Below are positions 8,881-16,479 of a DNA stretch of 64,000 nt, piece after piece; position 1 is the stretch's first letter; every line of letters begins with the position of its first letter. The position numbers were made by a program, and so were the translations under genes. The stretch comes from Gemmatimonadota bacterium (GTDB lineage Bacteria; Gemmatimonadota; Gemmatimonadetes; Longimicrobiales; Gaopeijiaceae). The stretch covers positions 1-64,000 of the forward strand of contig SKKH01000044.1 of assembly GCA_007121555.1 (NCBI GenBank). Direction: 5' to 3'. The notes below the pieces were generated by a model, which did no database searches, was not told the origin of the DNA, and saw only the letters and a list, made by a program, of their open reading frames with translations.

Positions 8881-10397
8881 GGGGCCACCTCCAGTCCCAG
8901 GAGTTCACGGACCACCTTACGTTCATCGAAGTCCCGCACCTCGGTGCCGACCACCTGATAGGTTTCGTGGCCCTTCCCTGCCAGGAGGACCACATCTCCC
9001 TCCCGAGCCAGCTCCAGGGCCCGTGCGATCGCCTCGCGCCGATCCGTGATTCTCAGGTGCGAGGCGTTCCCCATGCCCGCGATGATGTCGTCGACGATGG
9101 CCTCCGGGTCCTCGGTCCGAGGATTGTCCGAGGTCACGATAGGCAGGTCGGCGCCCTGGGCCGCTACCCTTCCCATGAGCGGGCGCTTCTCCCGGTCCCG
9201 GTCTCCCCCTGCACCGAAGACCAGGATGAGCCGACCATGAAACAGGGGTTGCAGGGTCGCCAGAGCCTTCTCCAGGGCGTCGGGGGTGTGGGCGTAATCG
9301 AGGATGACGGGCACCGGTCCCCGGACCGTGACCTCCATGCGACCCGCCGGAGCCTGTACCTGACCCAGCGTCCGGGCCACATCGGAGAGTGGAATCCCCT
9401 GCATAAGGGTCGCCCCGGCCGCGACGAGGGCGTTCTCGACGTTGAACCTTCCCAGCAGGGAGGTGGTGACGGGAGCCTCCTCCTTCCCCTGACGGAGGGT
9501 GAACCGAGATTCCTGGGCCGAAAGGCTCACGTCGTGAGCCGTGAGGTCGGGATGGATCTCGACCGACGGCGGCCCGCTCAGTTCCACTCCCGCCACTCCG
9601 GTCCGGAGGAGCGGTCCCCGAAGCGCAGGAAGCTTCTGCCATGCAGGATCCATCCCGTTCACCACCACCCCGCTGGAATCGTCCCTCAGGAGCGTGAGGA
9701 GTCGGGCCTTCGCCTCCCGGTAGTCGTCCAGGGTCGGGTGGTAGTCCAGGTGATCCTGGGTGAGGTTGGTGAAGCAGGCCACGTCGACCGGAACGCCGTC
9801 GAGACGGCGCTGCTCCAGCGCATGGGAGGAGGCTTCGAGGGCGAGGGTCCGGACCCCTGCGTCGCGAAGGCCGGCCATCCGCTGGGCCAACTCCACCGGA
9901 CCCGGGGTCGTGAGGCCTCCGGAGCCTGGCACGGGACGTCCGTCGGGCCCCGTGACCCCCAGCGTGCCCAGGGCTGCCGCCGGCTCCCTGGGCGAGAGAA
10001 GTTGACGGACCAGGCCTGTCACGGTGGTCTTGCCATTGGTCCCCGTCACGGCCACGATCCGGAGAGCGTCGCCTGGATGACCGGCTGCGGCCTGGGCAAG
10101 GAGAGCTGCGGCGCGGCGACCATCCCGAACCCGGATCTGGGGCAGCTCGGAGGGCTCGCAGAACCGCTCCACCACCGCCGCACCTGCACCCCGCTCCAGC
10201 GCCTGGGGGAGAAAGTCGTGTGCGTCGGCGGCGCTTCCGGTCCAGGCCAGGAAGAGCTGGCCCTCGCGGAGGATACGCGAGTCCTGGGCGACCCCCGTAA
10301 CGGCAAGATCCTCCGGGGCTCGGGTCTCCAGGAGGAGTCCCGAGTCGCGAAGGATGGCCAGAAACGAGCGGAGCCGGAGAGGGGGTTCAGCCGCCAT
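8877..10397 (-). CDS. murE: UDP-MurNAc-tripeptide synthetase MurE, meso-DAP type
   Basis: A 506-residue Mur ligase adding the third stem residue. N-terminal TGVAQDSRILREGQLFLAW, ATP loop AVTGTNGKTTVTGLVRQLL, and TNLTQDHLDYHPTLDDYREA identify MurE. The C-terminal domain contains TSDNPRTEDP; the DNPR motif is the known determinant of meso-diaminopimelate specificity, so the cell wall is predicted to be of the DAP type. The chosen ATG at 10397 overlaps ftsI by 11 bases; the open frame continues upstream inside ftsI but without family similarity. Confidence 0.95.
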   Translation of the reverse strand: MAAEPPLRLRSFLAILRDSGLLLETRAPEDLAVTGVAQDSRILREGQLFLAWTGSAADAHDFLPQALERGAGAAVVERFCEPSELPQIRVRDGRRAAALLAQAAAGHPGDALRIVAVTGTNGKTTVTGLVRQLLSPREPAAALGTLGVTGPDGRPVPGSGGLTTPGPVELAQRMAGLRDAGVRTLALEASSHALEQRRLDGVPVDVACFTNLTQDHLDYHPTLDDYREAKARLLTLLRDDSSGVVVNGMDPAWQKLPALRGPLLRTGVAGVELSGPPSVEIHPDLTAHDVSLSAQESRFTLRQGKEEAPVTTSLLGRFNVENALVAAGATLMQGIPLSDVARTLGQVQAPAGRMEVTVRGPVPVILDYAHTPDALEKALATLQPLFHGRLILVFGAGGDRDREKRPLMGRVAAQGADLPIVTSDNPRTEDPEAIVDDIIAGMGNASHLRITDRREAIARALELAREGDVVLLAGKGHETYQVVGTEVRDFDERKVVRELLGLEVAP

Positions 10398-12468
10398 CGC
10401 CGCCTCCCGACCGACCGGGTGGACCTTCCATACCGAGGATTCGGATGGTATCGCCCGGAGTTGCATAGGTTCCCGCAGGGGGATCGGTGGCTCCGACGGG
10501 ACCCGGTCGTTCCCATCGAACCGAGAGACCGATGCCGTGCAGCCGCCGGGCCGCGGTGCGCGGGGTGACGCCGGAGAGGTCGGGAATGAGGACCCGCCCC
10601 TCTTCGACCTCACCTTCCAGGCCGGAACCGGACGCCGCCTCCGTCGAGCCTCGCGCTTCGTCGGGGAACCCATCCAGGGTTCGAGCCGCAAACCGCGGCG
10701 TCGGAGCACCCTCCACCATCCCCGACTCCGGGTAGGGTCGGATTGAGGCGTCTTCCGAGTCTTCGACCTCTCGAGCCTGGTTCCGTGCGATGGCCGCGAG
10801 AGCCTGACGATCCAGCGGGGGCGCATGGGCCGCCAGGATGGCCTCCATGGTCGCCCGAGTGACCGGGGCCGCAGTGGCGCCCCCGTAGTACTCACCCTGA
10901 GGCCGATCCAGCTTCACGAAGACCACGAGTTGCGGCGCCTCGGCCGGAAAGAATCCCACGAACGAGGCGTAGTAGGCGCCCCGCTCGTAGCCGCCCGGGC
11001 CGTGGGCCCGACTCGTGCCGCTCTTCCCGGCCACGGCAAAGGTGGCCAGCTGGGCTCGACGTCCGGTCCCGCCTTCCACCGCACCCACCAGGGTCCGGTT
11101 GATCTCCGCCGCCACATCCTCAGAGACGACTCGGCGGACCGCTCTGGGTTCGAACTCCTCCATGATCCTTCCGGCGGAATCCCTCGTCTCCCGGATGATC
11201 CGAGGCTCCATGAGCGTCCCGCCATTGGCCAACGCGCCGTAGGCCATGGCCATCTGAATGGGGGTGACCCCGATTTCGTATCCGATGGCCAGGGAGGCCG
11301 GAGTCTGACTGGACCATCGCTGGGGTCGGGTCAGCCGACCCGATACCTCACCGGGCAGGTGGACACCGGTGGGCGCTCCGAAACCGAAGTCTCTCAGGCC
11401 TTCGTAGAGTTCGGCGGAGGTGAGCCGGGCGGAGAGCTTCGCGATGGCTACGTTCGAGGACACCTGAAGTGCATGGGCGAGGTCCGTCTTCCCCGGGCTG
11501 TGCACGTCGGTGATGGTCCGCCCCGCAACCGTCCACTGGCCGTGCTCCGTGTCGACCGAATCGGCCATGGTGGCCTTCCCGGTGCTCAGGAGGGTAGCCA
11601 CGGTGAAGGGTTTCAGGGTCGACCCCGGCTCATAGGGGGTGTTGATTCCCCCCAGGGAGCCTCCTCCCCCCTCTCCGGTGGAGACCATCGCCAGCACCTC
11701 GCCGGAGCGGGGGTCCGTCACCACCAGATCCCCGCCTCGAGCTCCGGTGCGCTCCAGAGCATCGCGCAGCGCCTCCCGGGCGATCTCCTGGAGGTCGGCG
11801 TCCAGGGTCAGGACCACCTGTCCCCCGGTGAGGGGAGGTTCGACGAGCCAACTCTCGCCGGGTATGGCACGCCCTTCGGAATCCCTGGCCAGGATCTCGG
11901 CTCCAGGCGCCCCCTTGAGATGTTCGTCGAAGGCCTGCTCCACCCCACCCCGACCCTCCTCGTCGATGACCGCGCCCAGGACTCCCTGTATGAGTTCACC
12001 ATGGGGGTAGAAACGCTGCAACTCACGCTCGACATAGACGCCCCTCATCGACGAGAGGGCATCTCGCACCGCAGGGGGGTGGCGTCCCGCCAAGGGCACC
12101 CATCGGCGTGAGTTCTGGAAGGGCCGGGCAGCCTCCGTGGGCGCCAATCCGAGAACCTCGCCCAGACGTTCCACCGTGGCCGTCGTGTCCCGGACCTCGT
12201 GGGGCGCCACGCTGATCCGAAACACCTCGTGGGAGAGAGCCAGGGGGACCCCACCCCGATCCAGGACAGTGCCGCGGGCCGCAGGCACCGCCGTGGTCAT
12301 TCGATGCTGGCGCTCGGCCTCGGCTCTCCATTCCGAGCCCTGAACGAGCTGGAGATCCGCGGTCCGCCAGAGGAGGAGCACCCCAGCCGCAAGCCATACC
12401 CCCAGGAGGAACCGGCGGCGGATCACCGCTACCTGGCCGGACCCGCCGGTCCCTCTTCCCTGGGTCAT
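10387..12468 (-). CDS. ftsI: Septal transpeptidase FtsI (class B PBP) with C-terminal PASTA domain
   Basis: A 693-residue class B penicillin-binding protein that cross-links septal peptidoglycan with FtsW. One membrane anchor lies at about residues 18-36. A dimerisation domain follows, then the transpeptidase domain with the active-site tetrad S283-T-L-K286, S337-S-N and K482-S-G. After a low-complexity linker (about 560-620) a single PASTA domain covers about 625-678 (RVLIPDLSGVTPRTAARRL). PASTA domains are common in Gram-positive PBP2x and in some other phyla but absent from the proteobacterial FtsI. The ATG at 12468 overlaps the ftsL stop. Confidence 0.95.
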   Translation of the reverse strand: MTQGRGTGGSGQVAVIRRRFLLGVWLAAGVLLLWRTADLQLVQGSEWRAEAERQHRMTTAVPAARGTVLDRGGVPLALSHEVFRISVAPHEVRDTTATVERLGEVLGLAPTEAARPFQNSRRWVPLAGRHPPAVRDALSSMRGVYVERELQRFYPHGELIQGVLGAVIDEEGRGGVEQAFDEHLKGAPGAEILARDSEGRAIPGESWLVEPPLTGGQVVLTLDADLQEIAREALRDALERTGARGGDLVVTDPRSGEVLAMVSTGEGGGGSLGGINTPYEPGSTLKPFTVATLLSTGKATMADSVDTEHGQWTVAGRTITDVHSPGKTDLAHALQVSSNVAIAKLSARLTSAELYEGLRDFGFGAPTGVHLPGEVSGRLTRPQRWSSQTPASLAIGYEIGVTPIQMAMAYGALANGGTLMEPRIIRETRDSAGRIMEEFEPRAVRRVVSEDVAAEINRTLVGAVEGGTGRRAQLATFAVAGKSGTSRAHGPGGYERGAYYASFVGFFPAEAPQLVVFVKLDRPQGEYYGGATAAPVTRATMEAILAAHAPPLDRQALAAIARNQAREVEDSEDASIRPYPESGMVEGAPTPRFAARTLDGFPDEARGSTEAASGSGLEGEVEEGRVLIPDLSGVTPRTAARRLHGIGLSVRWERPGPVGATDPPAGTYATPGDTIRILGMEGPPGRSGGGDGG

Positions 12469-12746
12469 TCGAATTCTCCTGGTATCAGAACGATCTCACC
12501 GGCATGTGGGGTGCGCATGTCCAGCCGGTTTCGGGCATCTCGTACGACTCGACTACGACTTTCCAGCACCTGGATCCGACGCTGCAGCTCTCCCTGTTCA
12601 GCCTCGGCCAGCGACATCTCCCGCCGGATGTCGGCCAACTCGGTGAGGGCCTCCCGCGTTCGGGCCTGCCGCCACGTGACCAGACTCAGGGCAATGAGAA
12701 GTGCCGCCACGGCCAGCGCCGTCAGGGACGTCGCGCTCATCCTCAT
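12465..12746 (-). CDS. ftsL: Divisome membrane protein FtsL-like
   Basis: A 93-residue bitopic protein: short basic start, one membrane helix (LTALAVAALLIALSLVTW) and a heptad-rich coiled coil (ALTELADIRREMSLAEAEQG) followed by a short C-terminal tail with DMRTPHAGEIVLIPGEFE. Sequence similarity in this family is low; the call rests on topology and on the fixed place between rsmH and ftsI. The ATG at 12746 overlaps the rsmH stop (ATGA) and has GGAGG eight bases upstream; an upstream in-frame GTG at 12761 would lie inside rsmH with a poorer ribosome site. Confidence 0.85.
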   Translation of the reverse strand: MRMSATSLTALAVAALLIALSLVTWRQARTREALTELADIRREMSLAEAEQGELQRRIQVLESRSRVVRDARNRLDMRTPHAGEIVLIPGEFE

Positions 12747-13687
12747 GCGGCCTTCCTCCACGCCCTGAGCCTCGCGCTCCGGGACCGGGGGTTGGCCTTC
12801 ACCTCCGCCTCGGAGGGTCGAACCACCGAGCGGGTCAGCACCTCACCCAGCGCCTCTCCCCGGCACGCGCACACGGGAAGTGCGGGCGGACAGACGCAGG
12901 CACGGCTCCATTCCCGCAGGGTGTGCTTCACTTCCCGATCCTCCAGGGAGTGGTATGCGATCACCACGAGCACCCCCTCCGGGTGGAGCGCGTCGCGCAG
13001 CAGGGGGAGGGCCGATTCGAGCGCCTCCATCTCCTGGTTCACCTCGATCCGGAGGGCCTGGAAGAGTCTGGCCTTGTCCTTCGCACCTGGAGGCCGTCTC
13101 ATGGCCACGGTCAGCGCATCCAGGAGGTTCTTCGCCGTCCGGAAGGTCTCCGTGGCCCTCCGCTTCACGATCTCGCCGGCCAGGCGTCGAGCCTTTGGAA
13201 GCTCGCCGTAGCGCCGGAAGAGATCGGCCAGATCCTCCTCACTCCACTCGTTCAGAATCTGGGCCGCCGTGGGTCCGCCCTCGACTCCTCCCCCCATGCG
13301 CATGTCCAGGGGAGCCTCGCCGGAGCGGAAGGCGAACCCGCGGTCGTCCTCGTCGATCTGTCTGGAACTCACCCCGAGATCCAGCAGTGCCCCTCGGAGG
13401 GAGGGCCCCAGCATTCCGGCTCCCCGGGCCGCCTCGTCGAAGCGGGCCTGAAGGAACCGGACCCGTCCACTCCAGGGGGCCAGGGCCCGTCGCGCCTCCG
13501 CCAGCGCCTCCGGGTCCCGGTCGACGGCCAGGATCCGGCTGTTCTCGATCCGCTCCAGCAGTGCCCGGGCGTGGCCACCTCCACCCACCGTGCCGTCCAT
13601 GATCTCTCCCTTGTCGGGACCGCGAGAGAGAAACTCCACGACCTCGTCGACGAGAACCGGAACGTGGTACGCCTCGCTGCCGGCCAT
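12743..13687 (-). CDS. rsmH: 16S rRNA (cytosine-1402-N4)-methyltransferase RsmH
   Basis: A 314-residue SAM-dependent methyltransferase acting on C1402 in the decoding centre of 16S rRNA (formerly MraW). It begins EAYHVPVLVDEVVEFL, carries the SAM-binding segment IMDGTVGGGGHARALLE and the later ALLDLGVSSRQIDEDDRGFAF, and ends with the conserved NPRSRSARLRAWRK. An insert with four cysteines (RACVCPPALPVCACRGEA) corresponds to the region where many RsmH proteins carry CxCP...C. The ATG at 13687 overlaps the mraZ stop by one base. Confidence 0.96.
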   Translation of the reverse strand: MAGSEAYHVPVLVDEVVEFLSRGPDKGEIMDGTVGGGGHARALLERIENSRILAVDRDPEALAEARRALAPWSGRVRFLQARFDEAARGAGMLGPSLRGALLDLGVSSRQIDEDDRGFAFRSGEAPLDMRMGGGVEGGPTAAQILNEWSEEDLADLFRRYGELPKARRLAGEIVKRRATETFRTAKNLLDALTVAMRRPPGAKDKARLFQALRIEVNQEMEALESALPLLRDALHPEGVLVVIAYHSLEDREVKHTLREWSRACVCPPALPVCACRGEALGEVLTRSVVRPSEAEVKANPRSRSARLRAWRKAA

Positions 13688-14127
13688 CAGCCGAAGATCT
13701 CGTAGACCGCCGCTTCCAGCTCTTCCGACTCCTGCCCTGGATCCGGCGCCGCAGCAGCGAACCTCTCCGGATCCCAGACCTCGATCCGGTCCAGCGCCCC
13801 GATGAGCAGCGCGGAGCCATCCAGCCCCGCCCCCTCCTTCAACCAACCAGGGATCAGGATCCGCCCCTGCTTGTCCGGTTCCACCTCCACGGCCCGAGCG
13901 GTGATCTGGCGAAGATGGCGGGCCACGGCCGATCCGCCCCTTCGCAGATCCAGAAGGCGCTGCTGCACGCCCTCCCAGGTCGACACGGGAAACAGGGTGA
14001 GGTGGGTCGCCTCCCATTGGAGCAGTACGAAGCGGGAGTCGTCGGCCCGGCGACGATAATCCGCCGGTAGACTCACCCGCCCCTTCTGGTCGAGTTGGTA
14101 TTCGTACTGACCCAGGAAGCCGGCCAC
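13687..14127 (-). CDS. mraZ: Transcriptional regulator MraZ
   Basis: A 146-residue protein of the AbrB/SpoVT-like double-psi fold that represses its own dcw operon. Two repeats of the MraZ motif are visible: LDQKGRVSLPADYRRRA near residue 12 and PDKQGRILIPGWLKEGAGL near residue 83, each with the DxxGR signature. First gene of the dcw operon; GGAGG lies nine bases before the ATG. Four GTGGG-type repeats directly upstream (14140-14174) are a probable binding site for this protein. Confidence 0.96.
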   Translation of the reverse strand: MAGFLGQYEYQLDQKGRVSLPADYRRRADDSRFVLLQWEATHLTLFPVSTWEGVQQRLLDLRRGGSAVARHLRQITARAVEVEPDKQGRILIPGWLKEGAGLDGSALLIGALDRIEVWDPERFAAAAPDPGQESEELEAAVYEIFG

Positions 14128-14139
14128 GTCTTCCCCTCC

Positions 14140-14174
14140 GTGGGTGGTTGTGGGGAATAGTGGGTAAGAGTGGT
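14140..14174 (-). promoter_or_regulatory. Probable MraZ operator: four GTGGG/T repeats spaced 10 bases
   Basis: Read on the plus strand, GTGGG occurs at 14140, 14150 and 14160 and GTGGT at 14170, each separated by five bases. Repeats of this type (TGGG-like, 10-base period) are the known MraZ-binding box in other bacteria. They lie between the predicted promoter and the mraZ start, in the 5' untranslated region, so bound MraZ would block transcription of the whole dcw operon. The repeats read 5' to 3' on the strand opposite to mraZ; whether that orientation matches characterised boxes should be compared. Confidence 0.75.
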
Positions 14175-14186
14175 ACCTACGGGGGG

Positions 14187-14216
14187 AACTTAGGGGACGG
14201 ATGGGACGACGGTCAA
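14187..14216 (-). promoter_or_regulatory. Candidate sigma-70 promoter of the dcw operon
   Basis: On the minus strand TTGACC (plus 14211-14216) and TAAGTT (plus 14187-14192) are separated by 18 bases, giving a start site about 50-55 bases upstream of the mraZ ATG. The -35 box is good and the -10 box is weak. The MraZ-type repeats lie just downstream. Confidence 0.5.
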
Positions 14217-14255
14217 GAGCGACGATCCAAGGGGAGTGGACCGGAAACGCGAAGA

Positions 14256-14285
14256 GGGGCGCCGCGACCGAAGTCGCGACGCCCC
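14256..14285 (-). terminator. Hairpin terminator with UUCG loop after the TPR gene
   Basis: Read on the minus strand the stem GGGGCGTCGCGAC pairs with GTCGCGGCGCCCC across a C(UUCG)G tetraloop, with a single G-U wobble. It is followed by TCTTCGCGTTT, a weak U-rich tail. It lies about 55 bases after the stop of the TPR gene and upstream of the mraZ promoter, so it would insulate the dcw operon from readthrough. Confidence 0.7.
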
Positions 14286-14339
14286 CCTTCCTTTCTCCCG
14301 CTCCCGGCCCGTCAGGACTGGGGATCCATCATGGGCTCA

Positions 14340-16100
14340 TCAGCGGCGACGGCCCTCGCGCGCAATGATGGCCTCCTGGATCTCGATGTACTGGGAGATC
14401 GCGTCCAGCAGGTTCTGCATGTCCTGACCACTCCGCTGGGCGTAGCCCTCTCCTGCCCGGATGTGACGGGCGGCTTCCTCGAAGATGGGCTTGGACCGCT
14501 GGGCCGACTCCAGGTTCTGGGGCTGCTGCACCTGCTCTGCCCGCAGGTAGAGGCCGTACCCGTGGAAGAAATTCAGCTGCTCACCGAATTCCGTCGACAC
14601 GTCGAATGTCTTGGCCTCCTCGATGAGGCGGATCCCCTCCGGGATGTCTTCCTGGTTCTGGATGTAGTTGCTGAACCCGTGGCTGAAGAGCATCCCGGCC
14701 AACTGATCCGGCTGCTGCTCACCGGCCTCCGCCGCCCGCTTCAGAGCCTCGGTGGCCTCGGCCACTCGGCCTGCCTGCAGGTAGAAGTTCCCCTGCCGGG
14801 TGCGAGCCTGTGAAAGGTCCGGGTTGATCTCGAGGGCCTGGTCCAGCGCCGCGATGGCCGAATCCACATCCCCTACGTCGTTGTAGGCGTTGGCCAGCTG
14901 GCTCCGAAGGTCAGCGTTCTCGGGGAAGAGGTCCTTGGCCATCTCTCCGATGCGGATCGCCTCAGCGGGTTCACCAAGCTGACGGTATGCCCGCATGGAG
15001 TTCACCGCGTAACGCGAATCGGCGTCGGCTCCCTTCTCCTGGATCACCATCTCCAACGAGGCGATGGCGGTCCGGAAGAGCTCGGCAACCTCGGAGCTCA
15101 CCTGCGGTCCATCTCCGTCCTGGGTGGCGGGCTGGGGCTCAGTGGACTGGCGGGCTGTGGCCGCACGGAAGGCGTACATGCCGAACCGCTCGTGGAGCTC
15201 GATGTTGTCGGGCTCCTGCTCGATCCCCTCCTGGAGGAGGTTCATGGCGCCCTCATCGTCACCGGCCTGGGCCAACTCGTACGCGACCCGGTTCCGCACG
15301 CTCACGTTGTCCGGGTTGATGTCCAGGAATCGAGTGTAGTACTCCCGCGCCTTGTCGGTGTCACCGAGCTGACCGGCCACGTAGGCCGCATTGTTCAGGA
15401 CATCGTCATTGCGAGGGTCATCCTCGAGAAGCACCTCGAAGTGATCCAGGGAGTTCTGCCACTGCTCGGTCTCGAGATAGGTCCGGGCAAGAGCGTAGCG
15501 CGCCTCATTGGACTGCGGGGCGAGCTCCACTGCGCGAGAGCAGTAGTCCAGCGCCTGGTCCCAGTTGGACGATGCGTACTCGGCCTGGCAGAAGGCTACG
15601 GTCTGAACCTCCTGAACGAGCCCCTCAAAGGCGGTCCGGATGTGCGATGCCGCCCCACTTTCGTCATTCTGGGCGACCGCCACCGACTCGATTACGAACT
15701 CCTCACCGGCCGGGACCGTGAAGAAGGTGACGTCCACGCGAAACTGGTCGCCTTCCTCGTGGTACTCTCCGCACATCACCAGAGGCACATCGAGCTGAGA
15801 TGCAAGCTGGCGAGCGGTGGTGCAGTCCAGATCCCGGTACCGGAGGTCGAAATCCCGGGCGGCGCGATCGATGTCCCTCTGCGACATGGCGACGTGGGTA
15901 TCCATGTCGATGAGATCACGCACGTTGTCGGCAACACGCTGGCCGAACCGGTCACGGGACCCATCGGTGGGCTGGAGGTCAGGAACGATGACCCGAAAGC
16001 GGGACCCTTCCTGGGCCTCAGCCGCCTGGGGCATGAGGGGAATCAAGAGGAAGGCCGCCGTCGCGACGACGGCCAGGATCGAACTCAGTCGTTGGCACAT
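14340..16100 (-). CDS. Exported tetratricopeptide-repeat protein
   Basis: A 586-residue protein of unknown role. It begins with a clear signal peptide (MCQRLSSILAVVATAAFLL, cleavage near AEAQ at about residue 29). Residues 30-150 form a domain that resembles the TolB/CsgG-like nucleotide- or curli-assembly-type N-terminal regions seen before TPRs (FRVIVPDLQPTDGSRDRFG, then QLASQLDVPLVMCGEYH). At least eight TPR units follow, e.g. ALDYCSRAVELAPQSNEARY and ALDQALEINPDLSQARTRQG. The start at 16100 is preferred over an upstream in-frame one because it gives the signal peptide and has GGAG seven bases upstream. Probably a periplasmic scaffold. Expressed alone, ended by the UUCG hairpin. Confidence 0.8.
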   Translation of the reverse strand: MCQRLSSILAVVATAAFLLIPLMPQAAEAQEGSRFRVIVPDLQPTDGSRDRFGQRVADNVRDLIDMDTHVAMSQRDIDRAARDFDLRYRDLDCTTARQLASQLDVPLVMCGEYHEEGDQFRVDVTFFTVPAGEEFVIESVAVAQNDESGAASHIRTAFEGLVQEVQTVAFCQAEYASSNWDQALDYCSRAVELAPQSNEARYALARTYLETEQWQNSLDHFEVLLEDDPRNDDVLNNAAYVAGQLGDTDKAREYYTRFLDINPDNVSVRNRVAYELAQAGDDEGAMNLLQEGIEQEPDNIELHERFGMYAFRAATARQSTEPQPATQDGDGPQVSSEVAELFRTAIASLEMVIQEKGADADSRYAVNSMRAYRQLGEPAEAIRIGEMAKDLFPENADLRSQLANAYNDVGDVDSAIAALDQALEINPDLSQARTRQGNFYLQAGRVAEATEALKRAAEAGEQQPDQLAGMLFSHGFSNYIQNQEDIPEGIRLIEEAKTFDVSTEFGEQLNFFHGYGLYLRAEQVQQPQNLESAQRSKPIFEEAARHIRAGEGYAQRSGQDMQNLLDAISQYIEIQEAIIAREGRRR

Positions 16101-16479
16101 GTTGCTGCTCCCTGCGGATGGCCGTGGCGGGATGGGCTCGACGTCACTGAAGTGGACGACCGGCCCGCTGTTTCGCAAAACCCCGATCCTAAGGTGCGTC
16201 GTCGTATGACGCAACCAGCTTCGGAAAACTACTTACACCGAGGATCCCGAATCCGGTCCGACGGGCTCGTTGGGACCCGTCAGAACCATTCCTTTCAAGG
16301 TTCGTCTTTCTTTCAAGAGGTACCTGAGTGCGCGGCGAAAAGATCCAATTCCGTGGAATCGCTGTGTACCGGTCTCATCACGAGCCTGGTACTGAGGCCG
16401 CTGGAACTCCTCGGAACGCCCGGGCTGCCGCGGGGTCCTGACCTCTGCCGCCCTCACACTTCCCTCGCAGGAGTCCCCC
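16101..16479. other. Divergent intergenic region between the TPR gene and msrP
   Basis: No gene was found. On the minus strand TTGCGT (plus 16209-16214) and TAGGAT (plus 16186-16191), 17 bases apart, could be the TPR-gene promoter. Two copies of CTTTCAAG at 16292-16299 and 16310-16317 form an 18-base direct repeat upstream of msrP. A GGAG seven bases before 16480 serves msrP. Confidence 0.5.
16186..16214 (-). promoter_or_regulatory. Candidate promoter of the TPR gene
   Basis: TTGCGT and TAGGAT are separated by 17 bases on the minus strand, placing the transcription start about 80 bases before the ATG at 16100. Match to the sigma-70 consensus is moderate (three and four of six). Confidence 0.35.
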
